Assembly (NCBI GenBank): GCA_965220315.1
Contig: CBDCPP010000001.1
Span: 1,178,001 to 1,242,000, forward strand
DNA from: JAPOXK01 sp965220315
GTDB taxonomy: Bacteria > Chloroflexota > Dehalococcoidia > Bin125
Direction: 5' to 3'
Length of the DNA: 64,000 bases
In this document: in pieces, positions 26,405-34,764 of the stretch
Numbering within the stretch: the first letter of the stretch is position 1
How the letters are laid out: every line of letters begins with the position of its first letter
The notes under the pieces: generated by a model
What the model was told of the DNA's origin: nothing
Databases searched by the model: none
Seen by the model: only the letters and a program-made list of their open reading frames with translations
Made by a program: the position numbers and the translations under genes

Positions 26405-26433
26405 TTGACGCCCGATCAGACGGTTCATATGTT
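26405..26433 (+). promoter_or_regulatory. Sigma-70-type promoter
   Basis: TTGACG (26405-26410), 17-bp spacer, TATGTT (26428-26433). Both hexamers are close to consensus and the spacing is optimal. It drives the small zinc-ribbon gene starting at 26505. Confidence 0.7.
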
Positions 26434-26504
26434 GGAAGTGGGAAGTAGAGAAGCGGCACGCTGAGACGAGGAGGCCGATGCGTCACCGCTTCAATGGAGG
26501 AACG

Positions 26505-26798
26505 ATGAGAACTCAAAGCAAAGAGCGGGCGAGTCGGGGACGGAACAGCGTCGCACGGCAACAGATAGCTCCGAACCGCGCCTGCAACCATCACTGGATC
26601 ATCGAACCGCCGAACGGTCCATCAAGTCCAGGGAGCTGCAAGCTCTGCGGTCTCAAGCGCCGCTTTCCCAATTCGTCTGAAGATTCAATCTGGGACGGCG
26701 CCGAAGGACGGTCCCGCTGGAACGACATGGGTGTCGTTCGTCGCCGACGGCCTGCCTCCGAGGAACCCGTCGCGGAGGAGAACGCCGTCAGCGTGTGA
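26505..26798 (+). CDS. Small zinc-ribbon-like protein, basic
   Basis: A 97-residue protein. The core NHHWIIEPPNGPSSPGSCKL followed by CGLKRRFPNSSED contains a C-x2-C pair plus an upstream C/His group (RACNHHWI), fitting a one-zinc ribbon. I recall similar small proteins with 'HHWIIEPPNGP..G.C..CG' in Chloroflexota but know no function. ATG 26505 has TGGAGGAACG as SD. Flanks are basic (N-tail) and acidic (C-tail EEPVAEENAVSV). It has its own promoter and a strong terminator, so it is monocistronic and probably well expressed. Confidence 0.75.
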   Translation: MRTQSKERASRGRNSVARQQIAPNRACNHHWIIEPPNGPSSPGSCKLCGLKRRFPNSSEDSIWDGAEGRSRWNDMGVVRRRRPASEEPVAEENAVSV

Positions 26799-26822
26799 AC
26801 CGATGGATCCAGCTGTATGCCG

Positions 26823-26857
26823 AACAGCGCCGCCCTCTGGCGGCGCTGTTGCGTTTT
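26823..26857 (+). terminator. Intrinsic terminator after the zinc-ribbon gene
   Basis: Perfect 12-bp stem AACAGCGCCGCC (26823-26834) with GGCGGCGCTGTT (26839-26850), loop CTCT, followed by GCGTTTT. A strong Rho-independent terminator 24 bp after the stop at 26798 and 40 bp before pyrD. Confidence 0.88.
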
Positions 26858-26897
26858 CCACGTCGGCTCGCCAGATCCCGGTAGGACCCAAAGCTCT

Positions 26898-27833
26898 ATG
26901 GACCTAACGATCGAACTCGCGCGTGATAGCAAGCGCAGCCTGTGCCTGAGGAATCCCGTGATGACGGCCTCAGGCACGTTCTCCAACGGTACCGAGTTCG
27001 CTAAAGTCTTCGACATCCAGCGGTTGGGAGCGATCGTCTCAAAGGGTCTCACTCTCAAACCGCGCCAGGGCAATCCCACTCCGCGGATCGCCGAGACCCC
27101 GGCCGGAATGCTCAACAGCATTGGGTTTCAGAACATGGGGCTCTCACGCCTCGTGCGCGACATCTGTCCAATCTGGGCGACGTGGGATGTCCCAGTGATC
27201 ATCAACATCCTTGGCGATACAGTCGGCGAGTTCGCCGCCCTCGCAAGCGAATTAGACGCAGTGCCCGGCGTCGCCGCCCTCGAACTTAACGTCTCCTGCC
27301 CAAACCTCGACATCGGCGGCATGGAGTTTGGTCAAGATCCTCAACTCACAGCGGACGTCACCGCAGCGGTCGTGAACTCCACCACGCTTCCGGTAATCGT
27401 CAAGCTCACTCCGCAAGTAACGGATATCGTCCCGATCGCGCGCGCCGCAGAGAAGGCCGGCGCTCACGCACTCTGCGTCGCCAACTCATTCCTAGGAATG
27501 GCGATCGACGTACGGACCCGCCGCCCTCGCACAGCTCGGCCCAGTGCCGGCCTGACCGGGCCAGCGATCCGGCCGCTGGCTCTCCGCTTGGTCTATGAGA
27601 CAGCAGCGGCTGTCACCATCCCGGTGATCGGCTGCGGCGGGATCGAGAGTGGCCGCGACGCCGTCGAGTACCTGCTAGCCGGCGCCAGTGCGGTGCAGGT
27701 CGGCACGGCCAGCTACCGCGACCCATACGCGCCCTTGACCGTGCTTGAGGAACTGGAAGCGTACTGCCGCGAGCAGGGTGTAAGAGCGATAGGGGAACTG
27801 ATCGGCGCCGCCAACGCTGGCGCGAGCGCCTAG
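26898..27833 (+). CDS. pyrD: Dihydroorotate dehydrogenase, class 1B catalytic subunit
   Basis: A 311-residue FMN barrel enzyme. MTASGTFSNGTEFAKVFD is the N-terminal PyrD signature; catalytic base Cys134 is in ELNVSCPNLDIGG, which marks class 1 and, with PyrK present at 20782, class 1B. The FMN phosphate site is PVIGCGGIESGRDAVEYLLAGA. ATG 26898 gives the standard start MDLTIELARD. Located away from the main pyr operon, after a strong terminator, so it must have its own promoter, not seen clearly. Confidence 0.95.
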   Translation: MDLTIELARDSKRSLCLRNPVMTASGTFSNGTEFAKVFDIQRLGAIVSKGLTLKPRQGNPTPRIAETPAGMLNSIGFQNMGLSRLVRDICPIWATWDVPVIINILGDTVGEFAALASELDAVPGVAALELNVSCPNLDIGGMEFGQDPQLTADVTAAVVNSTTLPVIVKLTPQVTDIVPIARAAEKAGAHALCVANSFLGMAIDVRTRRPRTARPSAGLTGPAIRPLALRLVYETAAAVTIPVIGCGGIESGRDAVEYLLAGASAVQVGTASYRDPYAPLTVLEELEAYCREQGVRAIGELIGAANAGASA

Positions 27834-27923
27834 CGTGCTACCCGCCGCCTTGCCGCCTGTCGGCAAGCGCCGTACGGTGAAGATCGTCCGCAGAGCACGC
27901 TACGTCCGACGGACTAGCAGGCT

Positions 27924-28000
27924 CGGGGTGTAGCTCAGCCCGGCAGAGCGCGCGGTTTGGGGCCGTGAGGCCGGCAGTTCGAATCTGCCCACCCCGACCA
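27924..28000 (+). tRNA. tRNA-Pro (anticodon TGG)
   Basis: 77 nt. Acceptor CGGGGTG pairs with CACCCCG, discriminator A and encoded CCA. D-arm GCTC/GAGC, anticodon stem CGCGG/CCGTG with loop TTTGGGG (anticodon TGG), T-arm GGCAG-TTCGAAT-CTGCC. Its 3' half lies under the antisense C-terminus of the serine recombinase, so it is the chromosomal attachment site of that element. Confidence 0.95.
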
Positions 28001-29482
28001 AAAACCCCCAGCCTCGGCGATCGCCACCAGGGGCGCGTAATCGTCGCGTGGGCGGACGGCAGCGACACCGTGATCGTCGAGCCGGATCTCCTCAATGACC
28101 GTCTGCACGAATCGCTTGCGGTACTCGTCCGTGGTGGCAGGGTGTGACCACAATGCACCGAGATCGTGGAGGAGGTCGGCGCCGCGCCTAGCGACATCGA
28201 GACGCTTCTCCGGCTGTGGGGGTGCGAGCTGACGCAGCTGGCGGTCGATGTCTCCCTTGCGGCGGCGGTACTCAGCCTTGGTCATGTCGCTGTATGGATA
28301 GATGTCATCAAGGCGCGCCTTGGCCTGCCGAAGTCGTCGCATCGCTAGAGATTGGTCCGGCATCTCTACTGGGGTGTCGAGCAGCTGTTCGTAGTGCGCG
28401 AGCCAGTTGTCAGGGAGAGCGAAGCGATTCGCAATGACGGTGCCCAACTGCTCCTCAAGGAAGGCTGCCTTAAACATTCGGTGAGCATCGCAAGCGACAT
28501 CGCCCTTGTGGCGCATCCACCGGATCCGATTTCGGCCCCCAATATCGCCGTGGTAGGTCGCGCCGCAGCGACCGCAAACGGCCGGGCCGCTCAAGGGGTA
28601 GACATGATCCTGCGTGTGGCGTCCGCCGCCGTTGGAGCGGCGCGCGCGGATGGCCGAGGCGCTTTCGAAGGTGTCCCGTTCGATGATGGCGGGATGGGTA
28701 CCGACCCGGACCTCCTCTTCGGGGCTGCCGGGTGCCCAGACCGTCTCTCCGAGGTAGGTCCGGTTCTGCAGGATCACCGCAATAGAACCCCTGGTGAAGG
28801 AATGGCCAAGCCGCGTCGTATGCCGTGACGAACCGGGCTTTGCGAAATCGCGGTTCAGACCAATCGCAATATCGGTGTAAGAAAGTTCGCCCGTCAGGTA
28901 GCGCTCGTAGATGAGGCGGACCGTTTCGGTGCCCGCTTCGTCGATCACAAGGCTCCCATTCCGAGGGTCGCCGGGCTCGCCGTGGTAGCGCTCGTAACCC
29001 AGAGGCGGCTTGCCGTTGACCCCGCCTCGCTCGTATTTCGCACGGCACGCATCGGCGACCATCATTCCGAGCTCATCCGAGCGATGCTCGTCGATGACCT
29101 CGTAAATGCCCTCTTGCAGCTTGTCGCGAGGGTGGCCGGAGATGATCCCCTGTGAGGCAAAGACGATCGTCACGCCGGCGCGCCGGAATTCGGACTTGAT
29201 CATGGCGGCCTCGTGGCGGTTCCGGAACGAGCGGGAGGTGTGGTAGCAGAGGAGCCCGTCGTAGAAGCCATCCTGGGCGTCGGCAAGCGCCTGCTGAAGA
29301 CTGGTGCGCTCCCGCGCCGACCGCCCGCTCTTGGCGTCGAAGTATTCGTGCTCAGGAGCGGCGGTGCCCCACTTGCCGCAGAAGCCGAGGATCTCGGCGC
29401 GTTGCGTATCTGGCCCATAGTGGTCGGCACCGGCCTGGCGTTCCGTGGACTCGCGTCGGGAGCTCGCGCTTTCACAAGGTGC
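27935..29482 (-). pseudogene. Large serine recombinase integrated at tRNA-Pro, 5' end broken
   Basis: The frame open from 29482 to 27935 encodes most of a large serine recombinase. Visible: catalytic region STERQAGADHYGPDTQRAEI, RSARERTSLQQALADAQDG, LLCYHTSRSFRNRHEAA; recombinase domain GKPPLGYERYHGE with GSIAVILQNRTYLGETVW; zinc-ribbon CGRCGATYHG; a C-terminal coiled-coil-like segment AMRRLRQAKARLDDIYP. An in-frame TGA (29483-29485) separates it from ATG 29503 (MSVRLA), and the R-V-S-T catalytic-serine motif reads RRESTERQ, so bases seem lost there. The first in-frame ATG without the stop is 29203, which would lack half the catalytic domain. The last 19 codons run antisense through the tRNA-Pro gene. 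Confidence 0.82.
27981..27991. other. Putative attachment core in the tRNA-Pro T-arm
   Basis: GAATCTGCCCA in the T-arm recurs at 34302-34312 next to a decayed recombinase C-terminus. In both places the sequence to the right encodes, antisense, VAIAEAGG of the recombinase tail. It is a candidate att core; exact crossover bases are unknown. Confidence 0.4.
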
Positions 29483-29499
29483 TCACGCAAGCCTGACGC

Positions 29500-29607
29500 T
29501 CATACCGGCGCTACACCTTGAGGGGGAATCGCAGGCACGGGGATGCACCCTGAGAGTTGTGCAAGACTCAAAGCCAAGGTCCCTAGAATGGCGCTCACCC
29601 TCAACAC
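29500..29607 (-). CDS. Possible 35-codon lipoprotein-like ORF upstream of recombinase
   Basis: From GTG 29607 the frame reads VLRVSAILGTLALSLAQLSG then CIPVPAIPPQ and stops with TGA overlapping ATG 29503 of the broken recombinase (ATGA). LSGC looks like a lipobox. It could be a truncated lipoprotein gene; a chance ORF is equally possible. The further 29608-29923 stretch holds nothing I can recognise. Confidence 0.2.
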   Translation of the reverse strand: MLRVSAILGTLALSLAQLSGCIPVPAIPPQGVAPV

Positions 29608-29923
29608 CTCGGGTATCGCTCGCCTTGCCAATTGTCTTCTCGGTATGTGCGGGCAGGTCCCGTAGACCTTCTTATCGCGTTGATATGGTTGCGCCGTCGA
29701 AGTTAGTCGCAAGCCACTCAAACGCCGCTGTTATGGTTTCTATGGTGGATAGGAAATCCCCTGACTCCCGAAGCTGAGCGACTAGCGCCGAGGGATGTGC
29801 GAGCGCTATCGCGGCGATACGACGCCCTTGAGAAATAGGTCCACGTTCTAGATGGGCCTGTTCCGGGCGAAAGTGGTTGGCGTGGGGCCTGGGATGGGTT
29901 CGGACGTTCAGGTACGCGCAGTT

Positions 29924-30680
29924 TCAGAAACCAAGCCACATTCGCATGGGCAACTGGTGCTTCGAGCGCAGCAGCAGACGGTCGAATGACTGACGGCGGA
30001 GCCGCTCCGAGCGGAGATCATCAAGTTTGGCAGCGGTCCAGCTCAAGGACACCCGCCCCGAAGAAGCGGAGACGTCCAGCGCCGTGGGCGCGCCCAGCGT
30101 CGTCACGCTGACGGTGTTCGAGAGCTGCCTCAGACCGGCCGCGTTGCGCGCCTGCACGGCGTACACGTGCGTCCGGTTGAGTGCAGCCGCGGTGTCCGTG
30201 TAGCTCACCGCCGCCGAGCCCGTGTTCTCCAGGATGACCCGCATCGAGAGCGCGTCGACGCCCGGCAGGATGCGGTAGCCGCTGATGCCGTCATCGTCCG
30301 GGTCGGTCCAGCTCAGCGTCACCCCGCCCGCGCCGTTGAGCCGCGTCGTGAGAGCGGAGGGCGCAGCGGGCGCGCCCGCAATGACGGGAGTGGCAGGCGT
30401 CCGCGACGGCGTGGTCGCCGACACGGTCGCCGATTGCGGACCGTCCCCGTCCACGCTCAGCGCCACCACCGCGTAGTGATGCATCGCATCGTCCGCCGCC
30501 GTGGTGCCGGCGTAACTGAGCGTGAGGTCCCCCGTGTCGTCGACGATGGTCTCCAGCGCGTCGGCGTCCGAACCGCGCAGGCTGCGATAGCCGCTGAGCG
30601 CAGCGCGACCCGTCGTGCGAGACGGAATCTACGCTCAGGGCCAGCGGCGCAGGCCCCGCGGGCTGTGCATCCCAAGAGAA
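29924..30680 (-). pseudogene. Fragment of a fibronectin type III repeat protein
   Basis: The frame ending at 29924 encodes FnIII-like repeats: TLSYAGTTAADDAMHHYAVV, then GGVTLSWTDPDDDGISGYRI, AVSYTDTAAALNRTHVYAVQ and GRVSLSWTAAKLDD. Upstream of 30484 the same domain continues through LSGYRSLRGSDADALETIVD, and a preceding piece (PLALSVDSVSHDGS) is in a different frame, showing a small deletion or frameshift near 30600. No start codon or signal peptide is attached. It is a 5'-truncated remnant of a secreted or surface FnIII protein. Confidence 0.65.
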
Positions 30681-30751
30681 CCGACCAGGAGCCTCAGGTC
30701 AGGCCGCTTCCCCAATACCTGGAGACCCACGAAGTCACCGCCATCATCAGG
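30674..30751 (+). pseudogene. Short remnant of a tyrosine site-specific recombinase
   Basis: The plus strand encodes RTDQEPQVRPLPQYLETHEV then TAIIR. The LPxYLExxEVxAII pattern is the typical start of the catalytic domain in XerC/D-like integrases. Sequence after this loses similarity. It is a decayed fragment of about 26 codons; assignment from pattern memory only. Confidence 0.4.
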
Positions 30752-30889
30752 CATCTCTTGCGCCTGATCAGGAGTTCCCTTCGGCTTGCTCTTGGCTGCG
30801 GGTCCGGATCATGCGCGCCGGCACTCTTCGCCCACTCATTCCCTGCGAAAAGTCCAAACGCGCCGCGCAGTCACACTGGGTTCCTTCGC

Positions 30890-33292
30890 TCACGGCCCCG
30901 CCTCCTCCTCCAGGCCCTCCGCCTTCGGCATCCGGTAGCCGACTCGCGGCAGGGTAATGATGTACCTGGGGTTGTCGGCGTCCTCGCCCAGCTTGCGGCG
31001 AAGGTTCTTGACCACGGTGCGCACTGGGCCGGAGTGACCGGGCCCTCCCGGACCCCAGACCCGCTGGAGGAGCTGATCGTGAGTCAGCACCCGGCTGGCG
31101 TTAGCCGCAAGCTCGAAGAGCAGCCGGTACTCGATGTCGGTGAGTGGGATCGCCTGGCCTGCTACGGAGACCCTGCGTTCGGCGTAGTTGATCGTCAGGT
31201 CGCCCAGCACGTAGGGCTCCGATGGCTCGGCCCAGCCGGGCGCAGTCCGCCGGCGCAGGGCCGTCTGGATCCTCGCCACCAGCTCGGTCGGCGAGAAGGG
31301 CTTGACGACGTAGTCGGCGGCTCCCGCCTGTAGGGCCCGAGCGATGATCTGGTCCCGGCCGTAGGCGGACAGGAAGATGACTGGCACCTCGGAGAACTCG
31401 GGAACCGTCTCCATCAGTTCGATGCCGTCGGTTCCCGGGAGCATCAGATCGAGGAGCACCAGGTGGGGCTTCTCCTTCTCCATGAGACTGGCCACCTGCG
31501 CCGGGTCGCCCGTCACGATCGAGTCGTAGCCCGCATCCGCAAGGGCGTCCCGCACGTACCTGAGCGTCTGCGGATCGTCGTCCACTGCGAGGACGCGCGT
31601 CCTGCCCCGCCCCCCGCGCCGGGACCGGCCGGCTGTCCTCAGGGGTCCCGCCATGGCTCGACTGCCGTCCTCCGCGGCTGCAGGAAGCGTAAAGGTGAAC
31701 CGCGACCCCAGGCCGGGACCATCGCTCTCGGCCCATATGCGCCCACCGTGGGCCTCCACGATGCCCTTGCAGATGGCGAGTCCCATCCCTGAGCTCCCCA
31801 GGGTCTGCCCGCGTTCCTCACCGTTGATGGGGGAGAACTTCTTGAACAGCTGCATCAGCAGGTCGGAGGACAAGCCATCGCCATGGTCGCTGACGGAGAA
31901 TTGCACGTGGATGTCCTCCACCGAGACGGCGACGTGGATGGGCGAGGATTCAGGCGAATGCTTGGCCGCGTTGGACAGGAGGTTGCCCAACACCTGGACG
32001 ATGCGCCTCCTATCCGCCATGACGAGGGGCAGGTCCGGCTCCACGTCAATGTGGACGTTGTCCCTGCCCTCGCCGCTCAGGAAGGTGTTCCTGGCCTGGT
32101 CCACCAGGACGGCGGGGTCCGTCGGGTCCGGGGACACCGGGAGCGTACCCGTGTCGATGCGAGCCATGTCGAGCAGGTCGGTGATGAGGCCGCTCATGTG
32201 GTTGGCCTGCTGCTCGATGATGGCGAAGAACAGGTCCATCTCCGCCGGGTCCAGCGAGCCGGCAGACTCCTTGAGGGTGGATGCAGAGCCCTTGATGGAG
32301 CTGAGGGGGCCCCGGAGTTCGTGGCTCACCATGCCCACGAACTCGGCCTGCTGCCGTTCCAGCTCCTCCAGCGGCGTCATGTCCTGGAGGGTGATCAGGA
32401 AGGACTCCATCTCGCCCTCCGGTAAGCGCATGGGCGAGGCGTTCATGAGGGTGGTCACCGACCGGCCGTCTGGCACCCGGATCACTACCTCCTCGGACCG
32501 CAGCGTTTCCCCGGCGCTCAACGCCTGGGCCATGGAGTGGTCCTCCAGCGACACCTCGCTCCCGTCGGCGCGCCGGACGGTCAGGACGCGCAGCAACTCC
32601 TCCGGCTCCTGGCCGGGTTCCAGCAGCGTGCTGACGATGCGCTCGGCCTCCCGGTTGAACGACAGCGGCTCGCCCGTCCTCGCACAAAATACGACGACTC
32701 CCAGGGGGCAGGTGTCGATCAGGGTCTCCAAATCCGCCCGGGCCCGCTGCTCATCCCGGTGCTTGCGGGCGTTGGATACGACCAGCGCGGCTTGCGAGGC
32801 GAACATCACCAGGATCTCCTCGTCTTCCTGCGTGAAATCCCTGCCCGGTTCCTGCTTGGCGAGGTAGATGTTGCCCACCGGCTCCCCCCCATGCCGGATC
32901 GGCGCCGCCAGGAACGCGCTAACCGCAAAGGGGAGGAAGTCCGAGAGCCCTATGGAGGAGACATAGTCGCTGTAGTCGCTGACCCGCAGGGGCTCTTGGA
33001 GACCGCTGAAGTACTGGTACGCCCGCAGACCCTCGGGCAGGTAGTCCTCTATCGCCTGGTGGTCTTCCGCACGCATGCCGGAGGTGACGAAGTCTTGCGG
33101 GCGCTCCGACTCATCCAGCGTCGTCAGCACGCCGTACTTCGAGTCCGTCAGCGCCCGGGCGCTGTCCACAACCCCCTGCAGCACCGTCTCGAAGTCGAGA
33201 CTCTCGCTGATGTGGAGCGTGGCCCCGCAGAGCTGTGTCATGCGCTCCCGCAGCGCCTGAACCTCCCGTCTGAGCCTGTCTGAGTCGTCCAT
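30890..33292 (-). CDS. GAF-PAS histidine kinase fused to receiver and OmpR-type wHTH
   Basis: An 800-residue single-chain two-component system. Order: short coiled coil (4-20); GAF domain (about 20-180); PAS (185-330); HisKA with His324 in GMVSHELRGPLSS; HATPase (about 430-545) with N-box NLLSNAAKHS, DHGDGLSS and SSGMGLAICKGIVEAHGG; receiver (566-685) with DDD and phospho-acceptor Asp615 in LLDLMLPGTDG; trans-reg-C winged helix (700-795) ending TVVKNLRRKLGED and ITLPRVGYRM. No transmembrane segment, so it senses a cytoplasmic signal. ATG 33292 has GGTGGAGAG upstream. Kinase and DNA-binding output in one protein is uncommon. A deletion remnant of a paralog lies at 40811. Confidence 0.93.
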   Translation of the reverse strand: MDDSDRLRREVQALRERMTQLCGATLHISESLDFETVLQGVVDSARALTDSKYGVLTTLDESERPQDFVTSGMRAEDHQAIEDYLPEGLRAYQYFSGLQEPLRVSDYSDYVSSIGLSDFLPFAVSAFLAAPIRHGGEPVGNIYLAKQEPGRDFTQEDEEILVMFASQAALVVSNARKHRDEQRARADLETLIDTCPLGVVVFCARTGEPLSFNREAERIVSTLLEPGQEPEELLRVLTVRRADGSEVSLEDHSMAQALSAGETLRSEEVVIRVPDGRSVTTLMNASPMRLPEGEMESFLITLQDMTPLEELERQQAEFVGMVSHELRGPLSSIKGSASTLKESAGSLDPAEMDLFFAIIEQQANHMSGLITDLLDMARIDTGTLPVSPDPTDPAVLVDQARNTFLSGEGRDNVHIDVEPDLPLVMADRRRIVQVLGNLLSNAAKHSPESSPIHVAVSVEDIHVQFSVSDHGDGLSSDLLMQLFKKFSPINGEERGQTLGSSGMGLAICKGIVEAHGGRIWAESDGPGLGSRFTFTLPAAAEDGSRAMAGPLRTAGRSRRGGRGRTRVLAVDDDPQTLRYVRDALADAGYDSIVTGDPAQVASLMEKEKPHLVLLDLMLPGTDGIELMETVPEFSEVPVIFLSAYGRDQIIARALQAGAADYVVKPFSPTELVARIQTALRRRTAPGWAEPSEPYVLGDLTINYAERRVSVAGQAIPLTDIEYRLLFELAANASRVLTHDQLLQRVWGPGGPGHSGPVRTVVKNLRRKLGEDADNPRYIITLPRVGYRMPKAEGLEEEAGP

Positions 33293-33442
33293 CTCTCCAC
33301 CCTCTATCCGGGCCGCGCAGGCCTCAACCTTCTCCCGGTCGGGAGCCGTACGGCGACGGGCCTCTCGTTTCGGGCCCGGCCGGCGATTTCGGCCCCGATG
33401 TTACAGAGTTGGCCAAACGAACACATATACTACACGCCAAAG

Positions 33443-33463
33443 GGATTGTGAAACACACAATCC
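33443..33463. promoter_or_regulatory. Inverted repeat between kinase-regulator gene and FnIII gene
   Basis: GGATTGTG-AAACA-CACAATCC is an 8-bp perfect inverted repeat in the A/T-rich 233-bp divergent gap between the GAF-PAS-HK-REC-wHTH gene and the FnIII pseudogene. A TATACT (33426-33431) lies just upstream. Its place suggests an operator, possibly for the neighbouring wHTH protein, though OmpR-type proteins more often use direct repeats. Confidence 0.4.
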
Positions 33464-33525
33464 ACAGACGGCAACGGTACCATGCTCTGCTTCTATACCC
33501 AAAACAGGCCCACAGCGAGGGCAAG

Positions 33526-33860
33526 ATGAGGAACGGTAGATCCCTGGGAGTCTTGGTTGCCGTCGCCACGGCAGCGGCGCTAGGAATCGTCTAATTCGCG
33601 CACACGGCCCTTGCCGGCGACCCGGACCGATCCATTCCGACGATCGGAGTGTCCAGTCCCTCGCCCGGCGAGATTCACGTGATCTGGGGCGCCCCCAGCG
33701 AGACGAGCTCGCTGAACTCGTACCGGGTGTCAAGGGGGCTGACCGAGCATGGCTTGACCTCCTACAAGGCGGCCTCCCCGCCCTCACGCCCCTGCTCGCC
33801 AAGAGTGACGAGCCGCCAGCAGCGGACTCCGATGATGACGGCTCGACGGTGAGCGAATAG
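33526..33860 (+). pseudogene. Secreted fibronectin-III protein, nonsense and deletion
   Basis: ATG 33526 starts a signal peptide (MRNGRSLGVLVAVATAAALG) interrupted by TAA at 33592-33594; the frame resumes FAHTALAGDPDRSIPTIGVS with a signal-peptidase-like ALA-G site, then SSPSPGEIHVIWGAPSETSS and LNSYRVSRGLTEHGLTSY, an FnIII domain. A shift of frame then leads to an acidic tail KSDEPPAADSDDDGSTVSE and TAG 33858-33860. Compared with family members the domain core is deleted. It is a broken cell-surface protein gene. Confidence 0.6.
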
Positions 33861-34088
33861 GCAGAGGTGACCGGTTGCGGAGGCGAGCCGCAGTCTCGAC
33901 GGCAGCCTATGGGTGCGGGAGTGAGGATTGGGCGGGCACGTCGAGACGATTCTCCGGGAGCTCGCCTGGCTTGGAGACGGCGGGACGGCTGTGAATCTGT
34001 AAGAGTCTTCCTAGACGCGTTCCCCGCCGTGCTGCTGGACGAGAAGCGCACGTCGGCTCGGCTACCCGCCAGCGGAAAGCAGCGTCCC

Positions 34089-34270
34089 GCACCCCTGAGG
34101 GGCGGTCGGAAACCCTGGGCGCCTGCGGGTCAGCGAAGATGGCCGCCGCCGGTCCCGCTGCTACGAAAAGAGCGCGGCGCGGACATCGGTGTCAACGGTC
34201 ACGCGGCTCCCACCGCGCGGAGCCGCTCGACTAGCCCCGCCACCCCGAGCACCTGCACGGAGACGACAGA
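34089..34270. repeat. Long direct repeat, copy 1 (right end of proposed element 1)
   Basis: Block 34141-34270 aligns without gaps to 41947-42076 (130 bp, most bases identical, including GCTACGAAAAGAGCGCGGCG). The adjacent block 34089-34150 aligns to 41478-41538. In the minus direction both 130-bp copies encode the same C-terminal residues SVQVLGV-GLVERLRAV-AA before a stop. Each copy sits at the right-hand end of a set containing recombinase sequence, FnIII protein and the GAF-kinase gene. Confidence 0.75.
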
Positions 34271-34354
34271 CCAGTCTTCGCGAGGGGATTCCTGTCGGCT
34301 TGAATCTGCCCAGTGCGAGTCACCCCCGGCCTCGGCGATGGCCACCCGTGGCAC
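34199..34354 (-). CDS. 51-codon ORF fusing recombinase C-terminus to repeat-encoded tail
   Basis: GTG 34354 has GAAGGAGAGGAG at SD distance. The frame starts VPRVAIAEAGGDSHWADSSR, matching the tail of the tRNA-Pro recombinase (VAIAEAGG....WADS), then continues REDWSVVSVQVLGVAGLVER to a stop at 34199. It looks like a recombinase remnant read through the att junction into the repeat. Homology to the recombinase end is clear at DNA level (34302-34350 versus 27981-28035). Translation is possible but unproven. Confidence 0.35.
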   Translation of the reverse strand: MPRVAIAEAGGDSHWADSSRQESPREDWSVVSVQVLGVAGLVERLRAVGAA

Positions 34355-34399
34355 GTACTCCTCTCCTTCACTAATGAAAACGCGGGGGGCACCGAAGCA

Positions 34400-34764
34400 T
34401 CAGTAGTGGCCTGGCCAGTTTGGTCGCCATTCACTACACATCGGGACCACTGTTCCGAAACGACCAACCCAACAGGGTGCCCTTCTCCTTGACCGTTCGT
34501 CTCTCGGGATGACAGGCGCCGATCTGCTTCTTCCTTGGCGACCTCCTCCCCGCAGCGCTCGCTATTGGGGAGCACTTCAGGGAGTTGCCAAGGCCGTGGG
34601 CCTTCTGATGACGCGCCGCGGAGTTGCCATGCCATGGCGGAGCAGCACCGCGTGTGCATCGCGAACGGGCAGGCGCTCGCCGATCTCGGCGAGCCGGTCG
34701 TCGCTGTTCTCTCGCTCCAGAACCGCCGCTCCCCATCCGGTGAGCGATCCTCGTCGCCGCAGCG
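34400..34764. other. Gene-free interval downstream of the subtilase gene
   Basis: I find no convincing CDS. A minus frame just past the subtilase stop (ERENSDDRLAEIGERLPVRD) looks coding in composition but belongs to no family I know and lacks a start. Likely decayed sequence. Confidence 0.3.

Noticed and set aside
31653..32867. Plus-strand open frame of 404 codons opposite the hybrid kinase
   Set aside because: Antisense to HisKA/GAF coding sequence, Ser/Arg-biased composition, no motif.
34290..34330. Second tRNA-Pro gene at the att-like core
   Set aside because: Only part of a T-arm-like sequence is present; no acceptor, D-arm or anticodon arm can be folded.
34577..34764. Minus-strand frame ERENSDDRLAEIGERLPVRD as a toxin or transposase gene
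   Set aside because: No start codon outside the protease gene and no family recognised; likely chance or decayed sequence.
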